64,000 bases of DNA, taken from an uncultured Rhodospirillales bacterium (lineage in GTDB: Bacteria > Pseudomonadota > Alphaproteobacteria > Kiloniellales > Kiloniellaceae). The notes beneath the pieces are model-generated. The model saw only the letters and a list, made by a program, of their open reading frames with translations. It was not told the origin of the DNA and searched no databases. Position 1 is the first letter of the stretch; each line of letters opens with the position of its first letter. Positions 38,813-48,478 of the stretch are shown here, piece after piece. A program made the position numbers and the translations under genes. The stretch is taken from the NCBI GenBank assembly GCA_913060675.1, contig CAJXUS010000003.1, forward strand, positions 1 to 64,000, given 5' to 3'.

Positions 38813-40198
38813 TTATGAGCGGTAGCAGACTTCTTTAGCTGAAGTGATGATATGAGAACTCTGAGGCAACGCTAACTGTTCAAGGTTCGCGGCATAAGGA
38901 AGTGGCACGTCGACACCCGCGACACGCTTAACTGGCGCATCCAGATAATCAAAAGCTTGCTCCATAACCATTGCCGATATTTCAGAACCAATACCAGAAA
39001 ACGCCCAGCCTTCTTCGACGGTCACCAAACGATTGGTTTTACGTACAGAGGTCAAGATCGTTTCAGTATCGAGAGGACGAATAGTCCGAAGATCGATCAC
39101 CTCAGCAGATATACCCTCTTTAGCAAGCTCTTCAGCAGCATCCAGCGCCTTACCAACCATAAGAGAGAAAGTAACGATGGTCACGTCCGTACCCGGACGA
39201 ACCACTTTCGCCTTACCGATTGGAACAGTCCAGTCATCGGTATCCGGCACATCAAAGCTTGTACCGTACATCAACTCATTTTCGAGGAAGATGACAGGGT
39301 TTGGATCACGAATGGCTGATTTTAGGAGTCCTTTGGCATCAGCAGCAGAATAAGGCGATACAACCTTTAGGCCCGGACAGTGTGCATACCAGCTGGCATA
39401 ACATTGAGAGTGCTGAGCACCCACACGAGAAGCAACACCATTTGGCCCGCGAAACACGATCGGACTGCTAACCTGACCACCAGACATATAACGGGTTTTT
39501 GCAGCTGAATTGATGATGTGATCAATGGCCTGCATTGCGAAGTTAAAGGTCATGAACTCAACAATCGGGTTCAGACCATAAAAAGCAGCACCAACACCCA
39601 AGCCAGCAAAGCCGTGCTCTGTAATCGGGGTATCAATAACACGTTTTGCACCGAACTCATCCAAGAGACCCTGGCTGATTTTATATGCACCTTGATACTG
39701 AGCGACTTCTTCACCCATCAGGAACACTTTTTTATTACGCCGCATTTCTTCGGCCATCGCATCACGCAAAGCTTCACGAACAGTCGTTTTAACAACAGGA
39801 CCATCCCATTCACTTTCAGGCGCCACAAATTCGACTGCAGGACCAGAAACACTTACTGGGGTCGGAGCTGGTGTAGAGCTTTCAGCGACGGTATCAGTAA
39901 CAGCTACAGAATTTGGAACTGAAGAAGAAACGTTAGCAAGATCCGCTTCGGTTTCACCTTCTTCGAGTAAGATCGCAATCGGGGTATTTACGGCAACGTT
40001 GTCCGTATCACCTGCGATTAATATTTTACCGAGAATACCTTCTTCAACGGCTTCAACTTCCATTGTCGCTTTATCGGTTTCAATCTCGGCCAGAATATCA
40101 CCAGATGATACGCTATCGCCTTCGTTTTTTAACCATTGCGCCAGTTTCCCCTCAGTCATGGTCGGGGAAAGCGCAGGCATAAGAATTTCTATTGGCAT
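38813..40198 (-). CDS. pdhB: Pyruvate dehydrogenase E1 beta with N-terminal lipoyl domain
   Basis: 461 residues, about 130 longer than a plain E1-beta. The first ~80 residues are a lipoyl domain nearly identical in its lipoyl segment to that of E2 ([17 protein letters not shown]), followed by a linker, then the E1-beta transketolase domain (about 137-461: [34 protein letters not shown]). An E1-beta-borne lipoyl domain is an alphaproteobacterial peculiarity. Works with PdhA to decarboxylate pyruvate. Confidence 0.97.
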   Translation of the reverse strand: MPIEILMPALSPTMTEGKLAQWLKNEGDSVSSGDILAEIETDKATMEVEAVEEGILGKILIAGDTDNVAVNTPIAILLEEGETEADLANVSSSVPNSVAVTDTVAESSTPAPTPVSVSGPAVEFVAPESEWDGPVVKTTVREALRDAMAEEMRRNKKVFLMGEEVAQYQGAYKISQGLLDEFGAKRVIDTPITEHGFAGLGVGAAFYGLNPIVEFMTFNFAMQAIDHIINSAAKTRYMSGGQVSSPIVFRGPNGVASRVGAQHSQCYASWYAHCPGLKVVSPYSAADAKGLLKSAIRDPNPVIFLENELMYGTSFDVPDTDDWTVPIGKAKVVRPGTDVTIVTFSLMVGKALDAAEELAKEGISAEVIDLRTIRPLDTETILTSVRKTNRLVTVEEGWAFSGIGSEISAMVMEQAFDYLDAPVKRVAGVDVPLPYAANLEQLALPQSSHIITSAKEVCYRS

Positions 40199-40225
40199 AT
40201 TTTCTTCTCCGGAATGTCGGACAGC

Positions 40226-41251
40226 TTACGCGTCTGCGTACACATCGGTGTAAAGTTCGGAAGGATCTGGCTCAGGGCTAGACTGGGCGAATTCAGCTGA
40301 TTTAGAAACGACCGCTTTAACATCTTTATCGATCTGTTTCATTCCAGCTTCATCGATGACCTTCTTCTTGAGCATGACAGCACGAAGACGTTCGATAGGA
40401 TCGCGCTCTTCACGGACCTTCTGAACTTCTTCTTTTGAACGGTACTTGGCAGGATCAGACATGGAATGACCACGATAACGATAGGTCATCATCTCCATAA
40501 TATATGGACCTTTACCACTGCGAGCATGTTCAACAGCAATTTTGGCAGCTTCACGAACAGCGATGACATCCATACCATCTACCTGCATACCAGGAATGCC
40601 ATAAGCAGCGCCACGATGATACAGTTCGGTAGAGTTCGCAGAAGAACGCGCCGTGGAAGTTCCCATAGCATAGCTGTTATTTTCAATCACATAGACAACT
40701 GGAAGTTCCCAGAGTGATGCCATGTTAAACGATTCGTAAACCTGCCCCTGGTTCAAAGCACCATCACCAAGGTAAGCAACGTTAACAGCGTTCTCTTCCA
40801 GGTACTTATGGGCAAAGGCGATACCAGTCCCGATTGGAACCTGAGCACCAACGATACCATGACCACCATAAAAGCCCTTTTCTTCACTGAACATGTGCAT
40901 GGATCCGCCCTTACCTTTGGAATAGCCACCGCTACGCCCAGTAAGCTCTGCCATAACACCGTCAGGATCCATACCACAGGCCAACATGTGGCCGTGATCA
41001 CGGTATGAGGTCAGAATAGTATCGCGCTCTTCCAGAGCTGATTGCATTCCAACCACAACGGCTTCTTGACCAATATAGAGGTGACAGAAACCGCCGATTA
41101 GCCCCATACCATACATCTGGCCTGCTTTTTCTTCAAAGCGGCGAATGAGGAGCATTTCACGGTAAAATTCAAGGAGTTGTTCATTTGTAACATCAGAAGA
41201 AGCTGTGCGTTTCTTCGGAGCCCGTTTGGTGGGCGTTTTTTTTGTCGCCAT
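40226..41251 (-). CDS. pdhA: Pyruvate dehydrogenase E1 alpha
   Basis: About 341 residues. A Lys/Arg/Thr-rich start (MATKKTPTKRAPKKRTASSD) precedes the thiamine diphosphate domain: GGSMHMF, GDGALNQGQVYESFNMASLW with the TPP motif ending ENN, and the phosphorylation-loop-like YRYRGHSMSDPAKYR. The longest frame starts at 41284; ATG 41251 is preceded by GGGA and matches the usual N-terminus. First gene of the pdhA-pdhB-pdhC-lpdA run. Confidence 0.96.
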   Translation of the reverse strand: MATKKTPTKRAPKKRTASSDVTNEQLLEFYREMLLIRRFEEKAGQMYGMGLIGGFCHLYIGQEAVVVGMQSALEERDTILTSYRDHGHMLACGMDPDGVMAELTGRSGGYSKGKGGSMHMFSEEKGFYGGHGIVGAQVPIGTGIAFAHKYLEENAVNVAYLGDGALNQGQVYESFNMASLWELPVVYVIENNSYAMGTSTARSSANSTELYHRGAAYGIPGMQVDGMDVIAVREAAKIAVEHARSGKGPYIMEMMTYRYRGHSMSDPAKYRSKEEVQKVREERDPIERLRAVMLKKKVIDEAGMKQIDKDVKAVVSKSAEFAQSSPEPDPSELYTDVYADA

Positions 41252-41371
41252 GCGAGGTATCCCATAAGATCTAGTGTTATTCACTAAGGGGTGTGTTTCT
41301 CGCAGTTAATGTAAGGCAAACGAAATAATATTACAACAAGTTTTATCTCATTGATTTATAAGCACATTTCG

Positions 41372-41804
41372 CAAGTTAACCTAAAATAGGTAAATTGTTA
41401 AATTTTTGCTGCATTGCACAATAACAAGTTAACTATACAACTTATCTTTTCTGAAGAATAACGTATTCATTTTCTCGACCATAATTAAGAACTTCTCGCG
41501 CCCTTTCTTCAAGTAGATCCGGGTCAAGATTATCAGGACGCAAAAGGGCCACACGAGATTCTAGGCTTGATCTCTCTTGTTGAGTAACTTGCAATTCAAT
41601 TTGTTTTTCAGATAGATCCTGCCTGAGATGTATCCACGCCCAGATACCGCGCTCACCTTCAATAGTGTGATAGGCAAAATAAGCGACTATGGATGCCCCC
41701 AACACTTGAGGGATAACCAGTCTGGAACGTTTATGAATTTCTCTAAACAAGGACATATAGGAATCGAATCATATTTGATATAAAAATGCACCCCGCAAGT
41801 TAAC
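41372..41804. repeat. Three copies of the 9-mer CAAGTTAAC around ftsB
   Basis: CAAGTTAAC occurs exactly at 41372-41380 and 41425-41433 (between pdhA and ftsB) and at 41796-41804 (upstream of ftsB). The first and third share one more base (GCAAGTTAAC). Each contains the palindrome GTTAAC. Three exact 9-mers in 430 bases, all in non-coding gaps, could be sites for a regulator of the pdh genes or ftsB. No known motif is matched with certainty. Confidence 0.35.
41442..41756 (-). CDS. ftsB: Septum formation initiator FtsB/DivIC family protein
   Basis: 104 residues: a short cytosolic start, one membrane helix (about 17-33, IPQVLGASIVAYFAYHTI), then a periplasmic coiled coil (about 45-75) with Leu/Val heptads, ending ARE-LNYGRENEYVILQ. 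A member of the divisome FtsB-FtsL-FtsQ subcomplex. The position between eno and pdhA is the common alphaproteobacterial place; here eno is about 5.4 kb away across the inserted signalling operon. Confidence 0.88.
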   Translation of the reverse strand: MSLFREIHKRSRLVIPQVLGASIVAYFAYHTIEGERGIWAWIHLRQDLSEKQIELQVTQQERSSLESRVALLRPDNLDPDLLEERAREVLNYGRENEYVILQKR

Positions 41805-41858
41805 AGATAAATAAGTAACAGGGAATAAACAAAGCGTCTTTATACAACAAAGGGATAT

Positions 41859-41947
41859 TTGAGCTTTAATATTTTCAGCTCAACAAGGATCTTCACGAAC
41901 AAAATTAAGAGAAAAGAGCAAACCTAAAACCCTTCCACACTTTTCTC
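41859..41947. repeat. Inverted repeats downstream of the signalling operon
   Basis: Two inverted repeats lie past the hybrid kinase stop: TTGAGCT/AGCTCAA (41859-41865 / 41877-41883, 11-base loop) and GAGAAAAG/CTTTTCTC (41909-41916 / 41940-41947, 23-base loop). The second is followed on the minus strand by TTAATTTTG. Either could end transcription of the minus-strand operon before ftsB; neither has a classic T tract. Confidence 0.35.
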
Positions 41948-41969
41948 CTCAACTTTATATCTAAACCAG

Positions 41970-43541
41970 TCAGTTCCTACACAATTCAATAGATTCACCA
42001 CGGGTAATTAGGTCAAGTTTTTGATACCCGGAAATACCTGGCCGCATTTTATCAAGCGTCACAGGTTTATTGATATAATCAATAACCCCTAAACTACGCG
42101 CCATTGTGATATCTCTTTCATAAGTAGAAGTACTACACATGATGACTGGAGTGGCTTTCAATTTATCGTCATTACGAAGAACCTGTAAAAACTCAAAACC
42201 ATCCATTAAAGGCATGTTGATGTCTAGCAAGACAAGATCAATGTAGCCTTCTGGTGAATTTTTTAAAATATCCAGAGCCTCCTGACCGTTGCGAGCTCTC
42301 TTAAGATTGAACCTTACTTTATCCCTCTCAAAGAGCATGATCTTTGTCAGTTTTACATCCATCTCATCATCTTCAACCAACAGAACATTAGCCAGCGTCA
42401 CGTTATTATCATCCAATGGTAGCATCGGCTGTATTTGAATGCCTTTGGGAGCATCAACTCTTGTGTATGCTTTTGCACAAGGAAGAGTGAACTTGAAATT
42501 ACACCCTTTACCAACCTCAGATACACACCAGATACGCCCACCCTGGTACGACACAATCTTACGACATATTGCTAAACCAAGTCCTGCCCCTTTCCCATCA
42601 ACTGCAAAGCGGGCAAAGGGTTCGAATATACGATTAAGATACTTTTTTTCAATACCGGGACCATTGTCGCTAACACACAGTGTGGCGACATCACCCTCCA
42701 TTTCACACCCAATTGTTATCACCAGATGTTTAGAGTTGTTATGCTGTGTCGCATTTAAAATGAGATTTTGAAAAAGCTGCACCAATTGTATGTCGTTGGC
42801 ATATACAGTCGGGAGAACATCTGAATGTATGCTGACATTTTTTTCCGTAATAACCTGAGCTAGATTGCTTTTTGCAGACGAAAGAATGGTATTCAGGTCA
42901 ACCGTGCTTTGATTCCCCTCCTCATTAAGAGCATCAAGCTTAGTATAGTAATGGACCATATCTATCAGGAGATCCATATTCGTCGTCGCTGTTATCACAT
43001 GCGAGAAAAACTCTTGGTTTTTTTCACTCATTTCATTGCTTTGCTCGATGAGCTGCATAAAAGAGCGGATCATGCGTAACGGTTGCTTGAGGTCGTGAGT
43101 TAGGACACGGGTAAAGGTTTCCAATGTGTCTCGCTGTAATTCAATACGCTGGTGTAAAATACAGCTCTCTATCGCCATTTTAATAATATGAGCAATGCTA
43201 TCGCTATTAATGCTTGATTTGGTGAGGTAATCCTGCGCCCCTTCTTTCATGATTTTGACAGCAATCATTTCATCCCCTTGACCTGTCAAAATAATGACGG
43301 GCAGAAATGGATATTTGGCCCGGATTGATTTTAAAATTTCAAATCCATTTCTTCCGGGTAATGAATAGTCAAGCAACACACATTCACATTTGCCTTTTTC
43401 CAAATGCCTTAGGGCTTCTTCTCCATCCTCACATTCAGTGATGTTAAATGTAATACCTTCCACTCTCTTAAGAGCCCTGGAACAGAGTTCTCGATCATCT
43501 GGGGAGTCATCAACAATCAAAACACTAAAATTTTGCTGCAT
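41970..43541 (-). CDS. Receiver-kinase-receiver hybrid signalling protein
   Basis: 523 residues, cytosolic. Receiver 1 (about 5-122, phospho-acceptor D58 in VLLDYSLPGRNG), a short coiled coil, HisKA (H149 in LTHDLKQPLRMIRSF), HATPase (N263 in LILNATQHN, DNGPGI 292-297, GKGAGLGLAI), then receiver 2 (about 385-505, D440 in LVLLDINMPLMDG). The frame opens at 43685 inside the previous gene; ATG 43541 lies one base after that gene's stop with an AGAGAGA ribosome site, so it is coupled to it. Phosphate entering receiver 1 could steer the kinase, with output through receiver 2; no DNA-binding or enzymatic output domain is present. Last gene of the operon. Confidence 0.9.
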   Translation of the reverse strand: MQQNFSVLIVDDSPDDRELCSRALKRVEGITFNITECEDGEEALRHLEKGKCECVLLDYSLPGRNGFEILKSIRAKYPFLPVIILTGQGDEMIAVKIMKEGAQDYLTKSSINSDSIAHIIKMAIESCILHQRIELQRDTLETFTRVLTHDLKQPLRMIRSFMQLIEQSNEMSEKNQEFFSHVITATTNMDLLIDMVHYYTKLDALNEEGNQSTVDLNTILSSAKSNLAQVITEKNVSIHSDVLPTVYANDIQLVQLFQNLILNATQHNNSKHLVITIGCEMEGDVATLCVSDNGPGIEKKYLNRIFEPFARFAVDGKGAGLGLAICRKIVSYQGGRIWCVSEVGKGCNFKFTLPCAKAYTRVDAPKGIQIQPMLPLDDNNVTLANVLLVEDDEMDVKLTKIMLFERDKVRFNLKRARNGQEALDILKNSPEGYIDLVLLDINMPLMDGFEFLQVLRNDDKLKATPVIMCSTSTYERDITMARSLGVIDYINKPVTLDKMRPGISGYQKLDLITRGESIELCRN

Positions 43542-43542
43542 A

Positions 43543-44004
43543 TTATCTCTCTCTAGGTAGGAATGCGACACCGAACCAATACTCTTTAATTCTGTTCGCA
43601 GCCTTAACGAGACCATCAAAACCAACAGGTTTTTGGATATAAGTGCTTGCGCCAAGATCGTAACAATTGTCCACATCCCTTTCATCAGCGGATGTGGTCA
43701 AAACGATGACAGGAATCCTCTTTAGATCATTATCATTCTTCAATAATTGAAGGACTTTTCTGCCATCTAAGCCTGGCATATTTAAATCCAGAAGAATTAT
43801 ACAGGGTAAATCATCTGAACAATTTTCGTGTTCACCTTCTTTTTTTAAATAATCCAAAGCATCCTGACCGCTTTGACACCAGTGCAAAGGGTTCTCTAGA
43901 GATGATTTACGAAAACTTCGAAATGTTGCTTCATAATCATCCCGATTATCATCTATCAACAAGATCGTTTTTAAGTCTGTGTCGTTCTGCATGACATCCC
44001 TCAT
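43543..44004 (-). CDS. Rcp1-like single-domain response regulator
   Basis: 153 residues, one receiver domain: acidic pocket DDN (18-20), phospho-acceptor D73 in IILLDLNMPGLDG, T/S in LTTSA, Lys125 in IQKPVGF. The long beta3-side loop and YW-containing tail resemble the Rcp1 type that partners phytochrome-like kinases. Its ATG overlaps the stop of the PAS kinase (ATGA). It is likely phosphorylated by that kinase and may relay to the downstream hybrid. Confidence 0.9.
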   Translation of the reverse strand: MRDVMQNDTDLKTILLIDDNRDDYEATFRSFRKSSLENPLHWCQSGQDALDYLKKEGEHENCSDDLPCIILLDLNMPGLDGRKVLQLLKNDNDLKRIPVIVLTTSADERDVDNCYDLGASTYIQKPVGFDGLVKAANRIKEYWFGVAFLPRER

Positions 44005-46283
44005 TTTAAAGTAAAATAAAAAGTCGTACCTGCACCAACTTCAGATTCGAGCCATATCTCTCCGCCGTGCCTGTCTATTATTTTCTTAACAAAAGTCAGG
44101 CCGACACCGTACCCTTTGACACTGTCGTCTTCGACATTGAGTCTTTTGAAAATTGTAAAAATGTCGTGATGAAATTCATCATCGATACCAATTCCATTAT
44201 CTTTTACTGAAATAACATCATTTTTTCCGTTAAACGTCCTGTGGAAATCGATCTCAATTTCTTTAATTTTTTTATCATTATATTTAATAGCGTTTGTAAT
44301 CAGATTACGAAAAACCTCTGTCACCTTCTGCCGATCACAGACAATACTTGGAAGTGGAGAAGTGATGGAGATAACAACATTTTTCTCTTCTATCAGTCCT
44401 TCTATCATCGAGGAGATTTCATCAATAACCTGATTGAGATTTGTTGACATAATGGCCAATTCCTGACGACCAAGCCGAGAATAGTACAACAGATTATCAA
44501 TAAGATTTTCCATCCGTTCAGCCAGCTTGCGCATTCGCGCCAGTCTCGCAATGGCACTTTCATCCAACATTTCCCCGCAATCTTCCTCCAGGAACATTGC
44601 ATTGTTGAACAACCCTCGCAGAGGCTCTTTCAGGTCATGAGAGGCAATATAAGCAAATTCATCTAGTTCTTGATTACTTCGGGTTAACGCGTTGATTAAT
44701 CGCTCTTTAACCGCTTCAGCTTCTTTTTTAGCGGTGATATTTCTGATAACGCCTACATAGTCACCGTTAACAGTTACATCCGTAATTTCACCAACACTTA
44801 GCTCCATTGGAAACTCACTGCCATCCTTACGGCGCCCTGTTACTTCCCGACCGATACCAATAATTTTGGCTTTGCCGGTATCATGATAATTTTGAAGATA
44901 CTGATCGTGTTCTCGGGCGTAATGGTCAGGCATCAGCATCTTGACGTTTTGCCCTATTACATTCTTTACCTCATAACCAAACAAGGCCTCGCACGCTGGA
45001 TCAAAATCGGTAATAAGACCCCTTTTATTAATTAAAATGATGCCATCAACCGCTGTATCTATGACGCTTTTGAGGTGTTGGGTCTGGGTCTTGAAACGTT
45101 CTTCTGCCACTTTTCGTTCTGTTACATCTCTGATGATACCAACGTAGTGACCGCTGATAGTTGCATCGTCTATAGCACCGACACTCAGCTCCATCGGGAA
45201 CTCACTACCATTCTTGTGACGCCCCCTCACTTCCCGGCCGATACCGATAATTTTGGCTTTACCGGTATCTTGATAATTTTTAAGATACTGATCGTGCTCT
45301 CGGGCGTAGTTCTCAGGCATTAATACCTTGACGTTCTGTCCAATAGCTTCATCAGGTGTATAGCCAAACAATGTTACACATGCAGGATTGAAGTCCTGAA
45401 TAACTCCCCGATCATCAATGATAATGATACCGTCAACGGCTGTATCAATGACACTTTTTAAACTTTGGGTCAGGGCCTTGTAGCGTTCTTCGGCTAATTT
45501 TCGTTCTGTAATATCCCTGATAATGCCAACATAATGACCACTGGCGGATGCATCCGTGATTTCCCCCACACTCAGTTCCATCGGGAACTCGCTACCATCC
45601 TTGCGTCGGCCAGTTACTTCTCGGCCAATACCAATAATCTTGGCATCACCAGTTTCCTGGTAATTATTAAGGTACTGGTCGTGTTCCCGGGCGTAGTGTT
45701 CCGGCATCAAAACCTTAACGTTCTGTCCGATAACTTCTTGTGGTGCATAGCCAAACAGTGTTTCACACGCTGGATTGAAGTCTTGTATCAAACCTTGGTC
45801 ATCAATAATAATGATACCGTCAACGGCTGTATCAATAACACTTTTTAAATTTTGGGTAAGGGATTTGTATTGTTCTTCTGATCTTCTCCGTTCCGTAATA
45901 TCCCTGATAATGCCAACATAATGACCACTGGCTGCAACATCAGTAATTTCCCCCACACTCAGTTCCATCGGGAACTCGCTACCATTCTTACGTCGGCCAG
46001 TTACTTCTCTGCCAATACCAATAATCTTGGCATCACCGCTTTCTTGGTAGTTTTTGAGATATTGATCGTGTTCCCGGGCGTAGTGTTCTGGCATCAGTAT
46101 TTTGATATTCCGGCCAACGACCTCAGATGCTCCATAACCAAACAATGTCTCACATGCAGGATTAAAGTTCTGTATCGTGCCTTTGCTATCAATAATAATG
46201 ATACCATCAACCGCAGTATAAAAGGCCGCGACCATTGATTGAGAACTTGGTTCAATCAACTCTATGGGAGTTTCTTTGTTCAT
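44001..46283 (-). CDS. Sensor histidine kinase with four FixL-like PAS domains in exact tandem
   Basis: 760 residues, no membrane helix, so cytosolic. Four PAS-PAC units begin with TAVDGII at residues 23, 152, 281 and 410, a period of exactly 129 residues. Each holds LMPE/D-YAREHDQYL, IIGIGREV, and GSEFPMELSVG, the FixL-type core. His72/201/330/459 matches the FixL haem ligand (HDxY) and Arg92/221/350/479 the distal Arg (GIGR), with FixL's spacing of 20. Kinase: H549 (SHDLKEPLR), N664 (ITNAIKYN), DNGIGI 695-700, GYGVGLTFVKKI. Only the linker after PAS4 differs. Its start overlaps the preceding stop (TAATG). Haem binding is inference; many PAS domains share the signature without haem. Confidence 0.9.
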   Translation of the reverse strand: MNKETPIELIEPSSQSMVAAFYTAVDGIIIIDSKGTIQNFNPACETLFGYGASEVVGRNIKILMPEHYAREHDQYLKNYQESGDAKIIGIGREVTGRRKNGSEFPMELSVGEITDVAASGHYVGIIRDITERRRSEEQYKSLTQNLKSVIDTAVDGIIIIDDQGLIQDFNPACETLFGYAPQEVIGQNVKVLMPEHYAREHDQYLNNYQETGDAKIIGIGREVTGRRKDGSEFPMELSVGEITDASASGHYVGIIRDITERKLAEERYKALTQSLKSVIDTAVDGIIIIDDRGVIQDFNPACVTLFGYTPDEAIGQNVKVLMPENYAREHDQYLKNYQDTGKAKIIGIGREVRGRHKNGSEFPMELSVGAIDDATISGHYVGIIRDVTERKVAEERFKTQTQHLKSVIDTAVDGIILINKRGLITDFDPACEALFGYEVKNVIGQNVKMLMPDHYAREHDQYLQNYHDTGKAKIIGIGREVTGRRKDGSEFPMELSVGEITDVTVNGDYVGVIRNITAKKEAEAVKERLINALTRSNQELDEFAYIASHDLKEPLRGLFNNAMFLEEDCGEMLDESAIARLARMRKLAERMENLIDNLLYYSRLGRQELAIMSTNLNQVIDEISSMIEGLIEEKNVVISITSPLPSIVCDRQKVTEVFRNLITNAIKYNDKKIKEIEIDFHRTFNGKNDVISVKDNGIGIDDEFHHDIFTIFKRLNVEDDSVKGYGVGLTFVKKIIDRHGGEIWLESEVGAGTTFYFTLK
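44724..46226 (-). repeat. Four 387-bp direct repeats encoding the PAS domains
   Basis: The coding units at 45840-46226, 45453-45839, 45066-45452 and about 44724-45065 have an exact 387-bp period. For example ACACTTTTTAA occurs at 45838 and again at 45451. Amino-acid identity between neighbours is high by eye, while third codon positions differ. So the copies are not brand new, but unequal crossing-over could still add or remove whole units in frame. Confidence 0.9.
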
Positions 46284-46651
46284 TACGCCCCTCTTTGCTC
46301 TAGATAATGAGGTTTGATGTTTGGTATCTGATGTCCCTTAAACCGATATATAATTTCATCTAAAGCCAGAGCTTTGGTTTTGAAATATTTCTGCACAAAA
46401 TGGACAACCCATTCGAATAAAAAAGAAGTCATTTTTGTTGGGATAATTGGGATATGGAGAGCTACAAACACGCCATTAATATCTGGGATATTTATTTTAT
46501 TGATTGCCATTCGAAAGCAATCTGTACCCAACAAATTATTAAGAGTGCGCGAAACATGTGTCAGCGGCTCTTCAAAAAGAAACTGGCCTTCCTCATTATC
46601 CTCGACAATAAGGACTGTTGTCATTGGTGGAGTATTCTCATATGGGACCAT
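46283..46651 (-). CDS. Degenerate receiver-like protein, first gene of the signalling operon
   Basis: 122 residues. It opens like a receiver (MTTVLIVEDNEEGQFLFEEP, residues 10-29) and later reads INKINIPDINGVFVALHIPI, which lines up with beta3 (xxMDINMPDINGVEVA) of a receiver. The phospho-acceptor Asp is replaced by Lys52, and the usual helix 3 before the beta4-like IPII is shortened. No KP motif remains at the end. It may be a pseudo-receiver used for protein contact, or a decaying gene. The frame is open, has AGG seven bases before ATG 46651 (ATG 46624 is an alternative) and its stop overlaps the PAS-kinase start (TAATG), which argues that it is translated. Confidence 0.6.
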   Translation of the reverse strand: MVPYENTPPMTTVLIVEDNEEGQFLFEEPLTHVSRTLNNLLGTDCFRMAINKINIPDINGVFVALHIPIIPTKMTSFLFEWVVHFVQKYFKTKALALDEIIYRFKGHQIPNIKPHYLEQRGA

Positions 46652-47082
46652 AAAACTGCCTGCTGTATGGTTAATTTACGAGCACCGTACTGCTCTATTA
46701 TTATCCTTCTCACACCTTAACATTCAATTAATAATTGCATTAAATGAGAAAAATTACCTATGGTTGCCCATAATGATTTAAAGTATTCGTCAATTTACAA
46801 CGTCACAATTATTATACTGATGTTTTGACTACGCTTCTTTGATAAATTTAGACTGATTGTTCATAACAATAAGTATCTTTAAACACGGCTTATAACCATG
46901 CACCTACAATCAATATTTAGTTATTCTTCAGTGTATTATTGCAAATAATATCATGTGAATATTTGAAATTTTCGGGAACAATCATAAAAGGAAATAACTC
47001 TTCCTAACGGTATCTGAAATTGTTTTTGTTCCGAAAATCAAGGAAGCCTTCTCTAAGAGGGACTTTAATATCTTGAAGCAAT
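46652..47082. other. AT-rich intergenic region between the signalling operon and eno
   Basis: About 430 bases without a credible gene on either strand. It separates the eno terminator from the first gene of the signalling operon and must hold that operon's promoter. A TTGACG (minus strand, near 46790) is present without a well-spaced -10. No receiver-domain remnant was found here when read in three minus-strand frames by eye. Confidence 0.5.
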
Positions 47083-47112
47083 AAAAAGGGGCGCAACGAA
47101 AAGCTGCACCCC
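47083..47112 (-). terminator. Rho-independent terminator of eno
   Basis: On the minus strand GGGGTGCA (47112-47105) pairs with TGCGCCCC (47095-47088), one G-U pair, then TTTTT. It starts about 30 bases past the eno stop. Confidence 0.88.
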
Positions 47113-47141
47113 TGATAACAATGATAATAAGTAGAATAAGG

Positions 47142-48422
<1,281 letters not shown>

Positions 48423-48478
48423 CTATCTCCGTTAAGAAAGTTGAGGCGCAGAGAGGGTGCGGGCCTCGATAATAATCA

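Noticed and set aside
44724-46226. Possible CRISPR-like or satellite array from regular spacing
   Set aside because: The period is 387 bp, fully coding, and explained by PAS domain duplication. No short repeats with unique spacers were seen anywhere in the window.
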